Assembly: GCF_001949145.1 (NCBI RefSeq)
Contig: NW_019091371.1
Coordinates: forward strand, 2,259,469 to 2,323,468
From: Acanthaster planci
Lineage: Eukaryota > Echinodermata > Asteroidea > Valvatida > Acanthasteridae
Length of the DNA stretch: 64,000 nucleotides
Direction of reading: 5' to 3'
Below, in pieces: positions 29,601 to 37,692 of this stretch; position 1 is the first letter of the stretch; each line of letters starts with the position of its first letter. The notes beneath the pieces were generated by a model. That model saw only the letters and a list, made by a program, of their open reading frames with translations. It was not told the origin of the DNA and did no database searches. The position numbers and the translations under genes were made by a program.

Positions 29601-32600
29601 GCGTTATCCGGAACTCATTACCGGGAAACAACAGCGTGGCCAGTACAGCGTTCTTGGAATGACTGTGTAGGACAGCACCGGCATCTAAGGGGGAAACAGG
29701 CCCAAAGTTCTTCATTTTGTGGAAAACAAGAACTTAAATGCCGGCTATGTCTTGCCCTGACTTTGAATGTTTTGTAAGAAAAACATTTTGACAAATTCAA
29801 ATGAAATTTTGTTCACAAATATTCCCCACTAACATCTAAACTGCTCTCTCATTCAAGATGAACCAGAATGTTTTTCTTCACTTTTATGGGATTTTTTTAT
29901 GTTTGCTAGGTTTCCTTACAATTCGAATGGAACTTGCACTTTGGAATGGAACTTGCACTTTGGAATGGAACTTGCATGTTATTGCAAATGGAACAAAAGT
30001 CAATTTGAGCTGGAAAAAAGCACTTGTCTAACAAGCATTTTAATTGCTTTTAAAATGGCTCAAAAAACAACAACTTAGTGGCTTACCTCTCAAGGTGTAA
30101 GCATTCATGAAAAGCGGCGTGCACTCGCTCTTTTTGAACTTCTTATGAGGCGGTGGCCCATCCAGATCTTCTTCATCTATTGTCATCACGTAAAGATCTT
30201 CCGGCTGGAAAAACAGAATCATCCAAAATTAAATTTTAAATAGAGTTTAATTTAAAAATTTAAAAGCAGAGTGTTCTGAAACAGTATCGGGTCATACTAT
30301 AAATTTGGGGTCCATGTTTTTTAATGTCCCTGTCACATCTGCTTCTGTCAATGCTGAGAACTGATTTTGTAAGTTGAGAATACTTTTTTACTACCCAAGA
30401 GTGCTTAGGTAACTTGCCGAACAAATAAGTATATGAGTAAAACGCTTGTGGTTACACCATGGATCAATCTCTTTCTTGAATATGTGTGGTTCTGAGAAGA
30501 ACCGGGCAATAACTCAACATTTTGAAAAGTGTACTCTGTCCGTCTTCAGGAGACTGCAGGATTCTGACTGGGAGTGGAGCTTATATGATGTAGAGAGGGA
30601 TTCAGATGTAGGGATTAGCTCGGTGAGGCGTTGAGGCGGGAACAGTGAAGGCGGAAACAATGGATGCTGCGCTGGATCCTGGTACTGCATGACCTGAGTG
30701 TGTGCTTACTCAAGTGTGTCAGTTGGGGTTTGCAGTGGGAGAGTGAAAAGCTGGGTGCCAAGGGTAGAGAAGAACCATAGGCTAACTAAGGGGGGAACCT
30801 AACGAGTATATCTTGACGTCAATTTCAGTGATACTGCAATGTCAAATTACACAGGTCGGGTGCACAAGGGACTCAGAAATGTCAGTTTTAGAACCCAAAT
30901 TTATAGCATGACCATGTGACCTACATATAATTTGTTTGCCAGGGACATACACGGAGTAATATTCAGCATTATCAAAGTTCTAACTAACACACACCCAACA
31001 ATAGGTTTTACAAACTTGTGGTGTCCTGTGTTGCAGTCCAGTCAAAAGGGCGGATCCGCAACCCCCTTTTTGGGGGGAAGGGGGTCCAAACTTGTTTTTT
31101 GGGGCATGCGCTGTTGGAATGAACCAAACTGGTTCATTTCCAAGCAGCTGTATCGCCCCACGGAGACGATCAAAGTAGACTGTGTCTCATATGGCTGTAG
31201 ATGTAACACTGTGTATTAGGAGACAGCCACAGTCAAAAGATAGTGGCTTCCATAGGAAGAAATGTTATTTCTAGCCAAAGCCACAACTTTCTGAGACAGC
31301 CACAAAATGCTCACAGTTTAATTGTGACCAGCTCCGCAAAAATGGGTATTATGGGTCTTTTTTCAAAATGAGTTACAGACACGTTTGAATTGGTCACACT
31401 ATAAGCTTTCAATTGGTGTAGGTTTGAACCCTGTGGCATATTGCAATCTGGAGATATACTAATTTTTGCAGTGTTATTTCATACACATTAACAGAATTGC
31501 TTTCAGAGATAAAGACCTTTAAACACAGGATGTGGAAAAAGAAATCAGCCAAGAAGGAGGTCTCTTAACACCCACAGTAGTTAGGTTTCTGAATAGAAGC
31601 CAATAAACCAAGAAGTAAAAAATCACCCTGTCCACACACAAAAGCCCTTAGTGTGAAAGAGCACAGAGTCCCTTAATGCCCTTTTTCACAGAATGTCACA
31701 ATTGGTCATACCTGGACTCTCTCCTTTNCGTGTCAGTTGGGGTTTGCAGTGGGAGAGTGAAAAGCTGGGCGCCAAGGGTAGAGAAGAACCATAGGCTAAC
31801 TAAGGGGGGAACCTAACGAGTATATCTTGACGTCAATTTCAGTGATACTGCAATGTCAAATTACACAGGTCGGGTGCACAAGGGACTCAGAAATGTCAGT
31901 TTTAGAATCCAAATTTATAGCACGACCCTGTGACCTACCTATAATTTGTTTGCCAGGGACATACACGAAGACGATCAAAGTAGACTGTGTCTCATATGGC
32001 TGTAGATGTAACACTGTGTATTAGGAGACAGCCACAGTCAAAAGATAGTGGCTTCCATAGGAAGAAATGTTATTTCTAGCCAAAGCCACAACTTTCTGAG
32101 ACAGCCACAAAATGCTCACAGTTTAATTGTGACCAGCTCCGTAAAAATGGGTATTATGAGTCTTTTTTCAAAATGAGTTACAGATACGTTTGAATTGGTC
32201 ACACTATAAGCTTTCAATTGGTGTAGGTTTGAACCCTGTGGCATATTGCAATCTGGAGATATACTAATTTTTGCAGTGTTATTTCATACACATTAACAGA
32301 ATTGCTTTCAGAGATAAAGACCTTTAAACACAGGATGTGGAAAAAGAAATCAGCCAAGAAGGAGGTCTCTTAATACCCACAGTAGTTAGGTTTCTGAATA
32401 GAAGCCAATAAACCAAGAAGTAAAAAATCACCCTGTCCACACACAAAAGCCCTTAGTGTGAAAAAAAAGGAAAATCCAAAAAATAATAATCGCATATTGG
32501 GTAGCCTAATGATGGATTGAATATGCAAATATTCAGATACATGTACATGTAGCATAGGCCTACATGTATTTGGCACAGCCCTAACCCATAATGTATTGCA

Positions 32601-35600
32601 AATGTCAAAAAGGTTTATAGGCCTTATTGTCATGAAAGTCTGGTTTTACATGTACTGGTAGCATTGGACTCGGAGGTACATTTATGTAATAAAATTTAGT
32701 ACGCCTCAATGAATATGGAAAGTGACATACTGGTATAATGTACCTGACGTGTACATGCATGTTCGGCATTGTTTGTACGATCATGGAAGAAGGTACATTG
32801 TATGACCGTGTCCCCTTTGTACATGCACCCACAGTAGTTAAGTTTCTGAATAGAAGCCAATAAACCAAGAAGTAAAAAATCACCCTGTCCACACACAAAA
32901 GCCCTTAGTGTGAAAGAGCACAGAGTCCCTTAATGCCCTTTTTCACAGAATGTCACAATTGGTCATACCTGGACTCTCTCCTTCNNNNNNNNNNNNNNNN
33001 NNNNNNNNNNNNNNNNNNNNNNNNNNNNNNNNNNNNNNNNNNNNNNNNNNNNNNNNNNNNNNNNNNNNNNNNNNNNNNNNNNNNNNNNNNNNNNNNNNNN
33101 NNNNNNNNNNNNNNNNNNNNNNNNNNNNNNNNNNNNNNNNNNNNNNNNNNNNNNNNNNNNNNNNNNNNNNNNNNNNNNNNNNNNNNNNNNNNNNNNNNNN
33201 NNNNNNNNNNNNNNNNNNNNNNNNNNNNNNNNNNNNNNNNNNNNNNNNNNNNNNNNNNNNNNNNNNNNNNNNNNNNNNNNNNNGGTTGTTTAAACCGTTG
33301 TCCATTCATGGGTCATTTTTTCCTGGTGGAGAGTGCTTTTGTGTGTGACTTTTGATTCAGTCACCAAGTTGCTGTGCATGTCAATTTTCTTCTGTTATAA
33401 AGATAATCACTTGCTTTGGGGCACGTGATTAGTAAGGGGTATTGCAGCATACCTGTGTACTAAAATTGCTTATTTCTATGGAGTGAATTTTTACGAGTGG
33501 CCTCTGACAGAAGTGGCAAGTTTCTTTTGCTGTCCAGTGTAAATTCAACTAATAAAATTTACTTTTTTGTCAAACGTAAATTTGAATACATTTCCAAGGC
33601 TACTTGTACTAGTTTGACAATAAGCTAACAACTGCAGGGGTGGATTCAGGAATTTTCTGGGGGGGGGGGAGGTTCAATCAGGCCCGTCAGATTTGTTTAC
33701 GTCCTATTTTTGCGGAGAGGCAAACACGTGACAGAGCTACATGTACATGTATACTAGACTTGACTCAAGTTGGGATCTCTCTAACGCTTTTGTTTCTGCA
33801 CTGGATACGTATCGAGACCGCGTGCCGTTACTTGCTTCGCGCCCTCTTGTGTCCACTCATTGCTATGAGTTCAGTTCAGAAATCCCGACTTGACGAATCT
33901 GCCAATCGTTTGTACACAGCGAATGACTCATCTACCAAAAATGATAGCAGCCAATCACATTGCCGGACTTGTTTTACGTCGTTCATACATGCACTATAAT
34001 GAATGAGCTGGTCTACAAGTCTGACTACTTTGATCGGTGGAAATTCAGTATACATTATGCAAGATCATGCCGTTCCTATGCGATTATGAATAACTACATG
34101 TACATGTACATGTACATATCACCGACGGGGGGTCCGATTGGCTTGTCCATCGAGTCGGACGAACTGACTGGTGGCCTACATGTACATGTATGGCACATGT
34201 TGTACAGTAAATAATGAGGGCGCCTTTTAGGGATTACGCGAGCTGCCGGGCCGAGCGCAACAATCGTGTGTATGTACAGAGCATACCAGCTTAAGGGATG
34301 GCTAAGAGGGAAGAGCAACGATTCAAGTCTTAGCTAATACATAAGGCCGTGCACAAATCCCGGATAAACCTTACAGAATGCCTCTTTTTTTTCCAATTCT
34401 TGTTTTAGCCTTCTATGCCAGTAATACAGGCGATTCACATTAGTGCGCCTCCTACAGTTTGCAACACACTGACCTACACGTACATCTATCGCAATGAAAC
34501 CTGTCGATCAGATGTGCTTTTGGAAATGGTCAACAGATTTCAGGCATTGTGATTGGTTGATGTGTCACAAACTCTCGGAGGTGCACTATTGTAAAACGCC
34601 CACACTGTCATGATTGTTATTTCATTTTTTTTTACTTTTCTTTTCGTATAGGAATAGGGGCCCGGTGACCCCCCCTTAATCCGTACCTGCTCCAAGCCAT
34701 AGTGAATGAATCTTGGAAGGTGAAAAAACTTGGCCAGTGAAATACCATACACAGTGTATGACATACATAAACTTGTTCATATCACATGTATACGTACAAA
34801 TTTTAGGGGAACTTCGTTGCTGCTGTGGGGTCAGACCATCAATTTCCTTGCCCAATCAGGGGCCAATTTCATAGAACTGCTTAAGCACAAAAAAACCTTG
34901 CTTAATAAACAAAGGTTACCAGCTCAAACTCTATGTGATTGTCATGCTAACCAAAAGACAGGTACATACACTGTACCATTCCAAAGCAATACACATCACT
35001 TAAGAAGTTTTGGCTAGTACATGTAACTTGATTTGTCAAGCAAGGTTTTTTCACGCTTAAAACAAATTTTTCGCTTTCATGTAAGCAGCACTATGAAATT
35101 GGTTCCTGGTGTTTTTGGCATCCTCAAGGAACCTACATGTATCTGAAATACTGCAGACATGTCCATGTCCATGTCCATGTAGGCCTACTTACTCCTTTTT
35201 GATGCTGATGCCGCCCCCTGTTCCCGTTGCCCAGCCAAGATGATAGAACTGCCTCAACAATTCGGGGATTAGATTCCTAGGATGATCCTGCCACCAAAAA
35301 AAACGGTACGATAATTTGTCATTCGAATGTCACTTAAGAATTTGATTGGTGCTTGAGAAACAAATGTACTAAGAATTTAGAAACAAGTTCTGTAACTCAT
35401 GCAACGTCTGACATATGTCTGAACATGCACTGCAGCCAATAAACCTTTTTGACGTTCGCAAAGCATGATAGGTTCGGATGACAAACAAGCGATACATTTT
35501 ATGCACAACCCTATGGGAGAAGTGTACCTCCAAAATGTTAATCTGTTTCCATTTTATTTTACACTCCAATTCAAGCCATCCCCTTCTGACATCGTGTTGC

Positions 35601-36989
35601 ATTATTGATTTGGGATGAAAATATTCAAAAACTTCAAAGTTTAAAGCTTGGCAGAAAAGGAAAATTTGAGGAAACCTTTAAAACGTACACAAGTTTTTGT
35701 CATGGACTGTAGTTTGACTTAGATTGTGAATATTATATTGCTCTAGTATTGTCAATCAAAATCACGACTCGTAGCCCATCCTGCATTGACGAGTCACCTT
35801 TATTTTCAGCCTGTAGAGTGACTGGTGTACTGAAAACAGTCAAGTAAGGGTGATTTCTTCCTCTTACAAACATTTGAAAAATTAGTCGTTATATGAAAAA
35901 TGTTTCTTGTCTACTTGTGGGAATACGCATGCATATGCCAGGTGACGAGCAGATACATAGAAATATTCTGGAAAAAACTGTTAAATGATTTTCCTGACTG
36001 GATCATTTGCCCCATGGCATTCATGTAAATGTAGGTTTATGCATAAAATGCATGGCTTGTTTATTCAAGCCCCCATCAATAATTGGCTATTTGAATACCC
36101 GACCTTCAGTTCAATTGAATATTTGAATATTCGATCGCACAGGATGGTGGATTGTTGATGAGCAAAACATACAAAATCAGTCGCGATAACACACACAATT
36201 TCACATTATAATTACTAAAATAGCTTTTCACTTTTATTTCAAGTTGAAATATTGTCATGAATGTTTCGTTGTATTTTTATTTTAACAAAGTTTACATGTA
36301 CCGGTACATCAAAACATCATCATTATTACAAAGAAAACTATCTTGGCGCATTAAACTTTTCTGTTAAAAAGTCATTTCCATATTAGCTGCCTTAGTGTCT
36401 GGAATCTGCTTGGAAGAACAAGCCTCCGTACTGAGATTTTTATCATTCAAAAAAGGAAATCCAAAAAATAATAATCGCATATTGGGTAGCCTAATGATGG
36501 ATTGAATATGCAAATATTCAGATACATGTACATGTAGCCTAGGCCTACATGTATTTGGCACAGCCCTAACCCATAATGTATTGCAAATGTCAAAAAGGTT
36601 TATAGGCCTTATTGTCATGAAAGTCTGGTTTTACATGTACTGGTAGCATTGGACTCGGAGGTACATGTACATTTATGTAATAAAATTTAGTACGCCTCAA
36701 TGAATATGGAAAGTGACATACTGGTATAATGTACCTGACGTGTACATGCATGTTCGGCATTGTTTGTACGATCATGGAAGAAGGTACATTGTATGACCGT
36801 GTCCCCTTTGTACATGCACCGGTACACGTACATAGGACATACAATTACAATATTTTCTACATTTATCATGTTAATCATCACCTGATGATCATGGCAATTC
36901 ATACAAGGCATCTACGCCTACATGTATATAGGCCTAGGCCCTATTTCAATTCGACATGTTCGACTTGCCTTTTCGTATGATGGATCCAT
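5566..36989 (-). CDS. APIP: APIP, methylthioribulose-1-phosphate dehydratase (spliced)
   Basis: The enzyme dehydrates 5-methylthioribulose 1-phosphate in cytosolic methionine salvage; the mammalian protein also limits apoptosome and inflammasome caspase activity. Exons, 5' to 3': 36969-36989, 35193-35287, part of exon 3 (ending at 32969, or 31712 in a duplicated contig), 30087-30204, 29549-29684, 13830-13890, 11817-11923, 5566-5671. Phases agree at every junction that can be tested. The metal and catalytic residues of this aldolase class II-like fold are present: Cys in [10 protein letters not shown], two His in AVLHSHSK, Glu in HMEMIKG, His in RRHGIYVWG. The protein ends ENGIQ, where human ends ENGIV. 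The estimated length is about 230 aa against 242 in human. About 35 nt of exon 3 are lost in an assembly gap. The gene lies head to head with PDHX. Confidence 0.93.
9866..10465. repeat. Dispersed element with expanded tandem array (copy 1)
   Basis: About 420 bp (9897-10315) are tandem variants of a 12-bp word pair, CAGTCACAAGAC and CCTTCACAAGTC. The unique flanks match other places: the left flank (GATGAACAGTGTTACACG) resembles the complement of 60870-60890, and the right flank (AAAGAATGCTTCTGTC...TTCATTTGAA) resembles 46194-46225. The array is open in several frames only because of its period. See 46119-46320 and 60490-60905. Confidence 0.75.
11263..11381. mobile_element. Palindromic MITE, TATGAGTAAATCG family
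   Basis: Almost perfectly self-complementary: it starts TATGAGTAAATCGATTGCGG and ends with the complement. The two arms of about 55 bp differ by a four-base indel and a few substitutions. The TA at both ends would suit a TA-targeting Tc1/mariner-like transposon, but that is inference. A single arm recurs at 30433-30488. Confidence 0.7.
11817..11923 (-). CDS. APIP: APIP exon 7
   Basis: Acceptor CTGTGCAG; donor CCAT|GTGAGT. It encodes [17 protein letters not shown] followed by [10 protein letters not shown]. That His is the third metal ligand in the family. Phase 0 in, phase 2 out. Confidence 0.95.
11924..13829 (-). other. APIP intron 6
   Basis: 1.9 kb with no exon-like sequence. It contains the small TTAA-flanked hairpin at 12683-12733. 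Confidence 0.7.
12679..12737. mobile_element. Minimal TTAA-flanked hairpin
   Basis: TTAA sits at both ends (12679-12682 and 12734-12737). The inner sequence begins CCCTAACACTCCTCA and ends with its complement. TTAA target duplication with ends starting CCC is the piggyBac pattern, so this may be a very reduced piggyBac-type MITE. Similar end sequence appears at 58371-58715. Confidence 0.6.
13830..13890 (-). CDS. APIP: APIP exon 6
   Basis: A 61-bp exon after acceptor CCCTGCAG, donor AAA|GTGAGT. It encodes [20 protein letters not shown], very close to the human segment. Phase 2 in, phase 0 out. Confidence 0.95.
18856..19082. mobile_element. hAT-type MITE
   Basis: It begins CAGTGGCGTAGC and ends GCTACGCCTCTG, the typical ends of hAT transposons in many animals. 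The flanks are CTTACCTG before and CTTACCAT after, an 8-bp target duplication with two changes. The 227-bp body is rich in C runs and has no coding frame, so it is non-autonomous. Confidence 0.85.
20876..21460. other. Assembly gap (585 N)
   Basis: A run of N bordered on both sides by GTACATGTA-rich sequence. Confidence 0.99.
22178..22345. repeat. Dispersed repeat, uninterrupted copy
   Basis: Contains TTAGCAATGGATGCTCCTTT and later AACACTCCTAGCTGACCAAT followed by GGGCTCTTTTCAAGTGATGA. The same order of sequence is at 28460-28915, where a transposon splits it. No terminal repeats were identified and the class is unknown. Confidence 0.6.
22436..22905. repeat. Minisatellite, 15-16 bp unit
   Basis: About 30 tandem copies of a unit such as AAAACACCCAAGGGGT, with subtypes (GCCCATGGGGT, GCCCAATGGGGT, GGTCCATGGTGT). 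Blocks of several units recur, which suggests higher-order duplication. All three reverse frames stay open (GVFTPW-like), as expected from a unit near 15 bp with no stop. Degenerate relatives appear near 23070-23115. Confidence 0.92.
24393..24718. mobile_element. MITE with CAGGGGTGAGATT ends and internal hairpin
   Basis: Perfect 13-bp terminal inverted repeats, CAGGGGTGAGATT and AATCTCACCCCTG. TACTAC stands directly outside both ends (24387-24392, 24719-24724), so the target duplication reads as 6 bp. The ends look hAT-like, but hAT usually makes 8 bp. Inside, 24587-24641 is a perfect 26-bp stem with a 3-base loop. Confidence 0.8.
28252..28325. repeat. Short tandem repeat, ~19 bp unit
   Basis: Repeats of CTATGGTAAAACTATGGTAA, about four units. 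Confidence 0.9.
28460..28915. repeat. Dispersed repeat, copy split by a transposon
   Basis: The left part (CTAGCAATGGAGGCTCCTG) and the right part (GGCTCTTTTCAACTGACGAG) match 22178-22345 in the same order. The TTAA-flanked element at 28555-28797 lies between them. Confidence 0.65.
28555..28797. mobile_element. piggyBac-like MITE, copy 1
   Basis: Flanked by TTAA (28551-28554 and 28798-28801). The left end is CCACTTCGCACC and the right end CCGGCGGCAAGTGG. The TTAA target and ends starting CC fit the piggyBac superfamily. At 243 bp it is shorter than the copies at 43628-44216 and 51930-52486, probably by internal deletion. Confidence 0.8.
29095..29170. repeat. Dispersed repeat, ACAATTAGTGTGTAAAAGGC family
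   Basis: About 70 bp (GAATACGTCAC...GGCATTAGCGCG...CCAGCGCGTGAACCAAC) is closely repeated at 57862-57925, inside an HPS5 intron. The class is unknown. Confidence 0.6.
29549..29684 (-). CDS. APIP: APIP exon 5
   Basis: Acceptor CCCCTTAG, donor CG|GTAAGC. It encodes [20 protein letters not shown] and then [12 protein letters not shown]. It carries the HxH metal ligands and the catalytic Glu of the family. Phase 1 in, phase 2 out. Confidence 0.95.
29926..29977. repeat. Tandem repeat, 19 bp unit x ~3
   Basis: AATGGAACTTGCACTTTGG repeats about three times within APIP intron 4. Confidence 0.9.
30087..30204 (-). CDS. APIP: APIP exon 4
   Basis: Acceptor TTTTCCAG, donor GAGAG|GTAAGC. It encodes [19 protein letters not shown] followed by [20 protein letters not shown]; the Cys is the conserved active-site residue. 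Phase 0 in, phase 1 out. Confidence 0.95.
30433..30488. mobile_element. Single arm of the TATGAGTAAA palindromic element
   Basis: ATGAGTAAAACGCTTGTGG through GGATCAATCTCTTTCTTGAA matches one arm of 11263-11381. No second arm follows, so this copy is truncated. Confidence 0.55.
30716..31727. repeat. Duplicated contig end, copy 1 (probable haplotype duplicate)
   Basis: This block is nearly identical to 31730-32463 plus 32914-32984. It ends at a single N (31728), inside APIP exon 3, at the same sequence where copy 2 ends at a larger gap. This is the pattern of two allelic contigs laid end to end. Copy 1 carries an extra 209 bp (about 30957-31165). Confidence 0.85.
31712..31727 (-). CDS. APIP: APIP exon 3, 3' end, duplicated copy
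   Basis: Sixteen bases before donor CAG|GTATGA encode KERVQ, in phase with exon 4. The rest is cut off by the N at 31728. It duplicates 32969-32984 and is probably an assembly artefact, not a second exon. Confidence 0.7.
32464..32827. repeat. Interspersed duplicate of 36446-36818
   Basis: Nearly identical to sequence upstream in APIP intron 1 (shared GGGTAGCCTAATGATGGATT). It is flanked by 88-bp direct repeats (32376-32463, 32828-32915). It is either a true ectopic duplication or a misjoin. Confidence 0.75.
32969..32984 (-). CDS. APIP: APIP exon 3, partial at gap
   Basis: GAAGGAGAGAGTCCAG before donor GTATGA encodes KERVQ, which joins in phase to PEDLY of exon 4 (human KERIQ-PEDM). The 5' part, expected to encode the conserved IYIAPSGVQ segment, falls in the N run. 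Confidence 0.82.
32985..33283. other. Assembly gap (299 N)
   Basis: A run of N that removes the 5' part of APIP exon 3 and its acceptor. Confidence 0.99.
33284..35192 (-). other. APIP intron 2, right part
   Basis: No exon-like sequence. It contains the MITE at 34428-34601 and, near 33637, an isolated CAGGGGTGGATTCAGG, which looks like one end of a hAT element with no partner found. Confidence 0.6.
34428..34601. mobile_element. Hairpin MITE, GGGCGATT family, copy 2
   Basis: Starts AGGCGATTCACATTAGTGCG and ends with the diverged complement TGCACTATTGTAAAACGCCC. The arms are more diverged than in 2646-2811. Confidence 0.7.
35193..35287 (-). CDS. APIP: APIP exon 2
   Basis: Acceptor GGTGGCAG, donor GA|GTAAGT. 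It encodes [19 protein letters not shown] followed by [12 protein letters not shown], the conserved N-terminal helix and glycine-rich loop. Phase 0 in, phase 2 out. Confidence 0.95.
35288..36968 (-). other. APIP intron 1 (predicted GC-AG)
   Basis: 1.7 kb intron; its donor is GCAAGT (see exon 1). It carries the source-like copy of the 32464-32827 repeat at 36446-36818. No exon of another gene is seen. Confidence 0.6.
36969..36989 (-). CDS. APIP: APIP exon 1 coding part (predicted)
   Basis: On the minus strand CACCATGG, an ideal Kozak context, opens a seven-codon frame MDPSYEK ending in phase 0 at AAG|GCAAGT. That is the consensus of rare GC-AG introns. It joins exon 2 ([10 protein letters not shown]), matching the short divergent N-terminus before HPR in other animals. 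The alternative first exon at 37305-37412 looks weaker. Confidence 0.6.
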
Positions 36990-37559
36990 GGTGAGTAGAC
37001 CTATGCTGTAATGTTCAAACTGTTTGGCAGACTTCCTTCTTTCAAGTCCAAGTTTCGTCGCTTCTAGATCTGATTCTGATGTACCTTCATCAATCAGGCA
37101 CTGGCACTTGCTAATGAACCTATCTGACTATGGCCCCTAGATACAATCAAAAATACATGTAGCTTGTCATGTGAATGTCAGCTTGTTGACACAATGCTTG
37201 ACCCATGAACATGATGAAGGACATGGAACGTGGAATATCAATGATGGACAGTATCGATGGAAGAAAAACAAAAAACATGCAGGCCTCCTTGGCCTACGGT
37301 TTACCCTGGTTTTCTTCAACCAAGTAACGGCTGCCACGTTGTCACAACACAGCTCGTCTAGGGAGGGCAAAAACAGGTGCTTATAAAATCCCGCAGTTGT
37401 GTAATGAATCATATCACCCTACACCGCGCGGTATCACGGGAAATGATGAAGATAAGTTACTATCGATGACGATGTTCGCTGTGTGTTGCAGGATAATAGC
37501 CTTGAATTCACGGTCAGTTTAAATGTTTTGAAACCTAAAGAATCGATACCTCATTCAAA
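36990..37559. promoter_or_regulatory. Probable bidirectional APIP-PDHX promoter
   Basis: The two start codons face away from each other with 570 bp between. It includes CCGCGCGG near 37427. The human APIP and PDHX genes are also divergent neighbours. No TATA box is evident; the start sites cannot be placed. Confidence 0.55.
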
Positions 37560-37569
37560 ATGGCGGCCT
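37558..37569 (+). promoter_or_regulatory. YY1-like motif over the PDHX start codon
   Basis: AAAATGGCGGCC contains the AANATGGCGGC form of the YY1 site and covers the initiator ATG. YY1 sites overlapping start codons are known in many animal housekeeping genes. This is a motif match only. Confidence 0.5.
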
Positions 37570-37692
37570 CCATTGGATTTACCGCATCGCGACGATGGTT
37601 TTTCAAATCCATGCCGCCTTTGATTCAGCTCAGAAAACCTTTCCCAAGACGGTGCAATGTGCGAAACATCACCAGAAGCAATTTTCTTGCAG
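37560..37692 (+). CDS. PDHX: PDHX exon 1
   Basis: ATG in context CAAAATGG. Encodes 44 residues with many Arg/Lys and no Asp/Glu, a typical mitochondrial presequence. Donor GCAG|GTTTGA, phase 1 out. Confidence 0.92.

Larger units (their letters stand above)
31730..32984. repeat. Duplicated contig end, copy 2
   Basis: The second allele-like copy of 30716-31727. It lacks the 209-bp insertion but has an extra ~364-bp insertion (32464-32827) flanked by 88-bp direct repeats. Confidence 0.85.

Noticed and set aside
33637-33675. CAGGGGTGGATTCAGG as one end of a hAT transposon
   Set aside because: No inverted partner end or target duplication was found nearby, so no element is called.
37305-37412. 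Alternative APIP first exon starting MIHYTTAGFYKH
   Set aside because: The phase fits, but it is weaker than 36969-36989, which has ideal start context and a product resembling other APIP N-termini. It also lies only 148 bp from the PDHX ATG.
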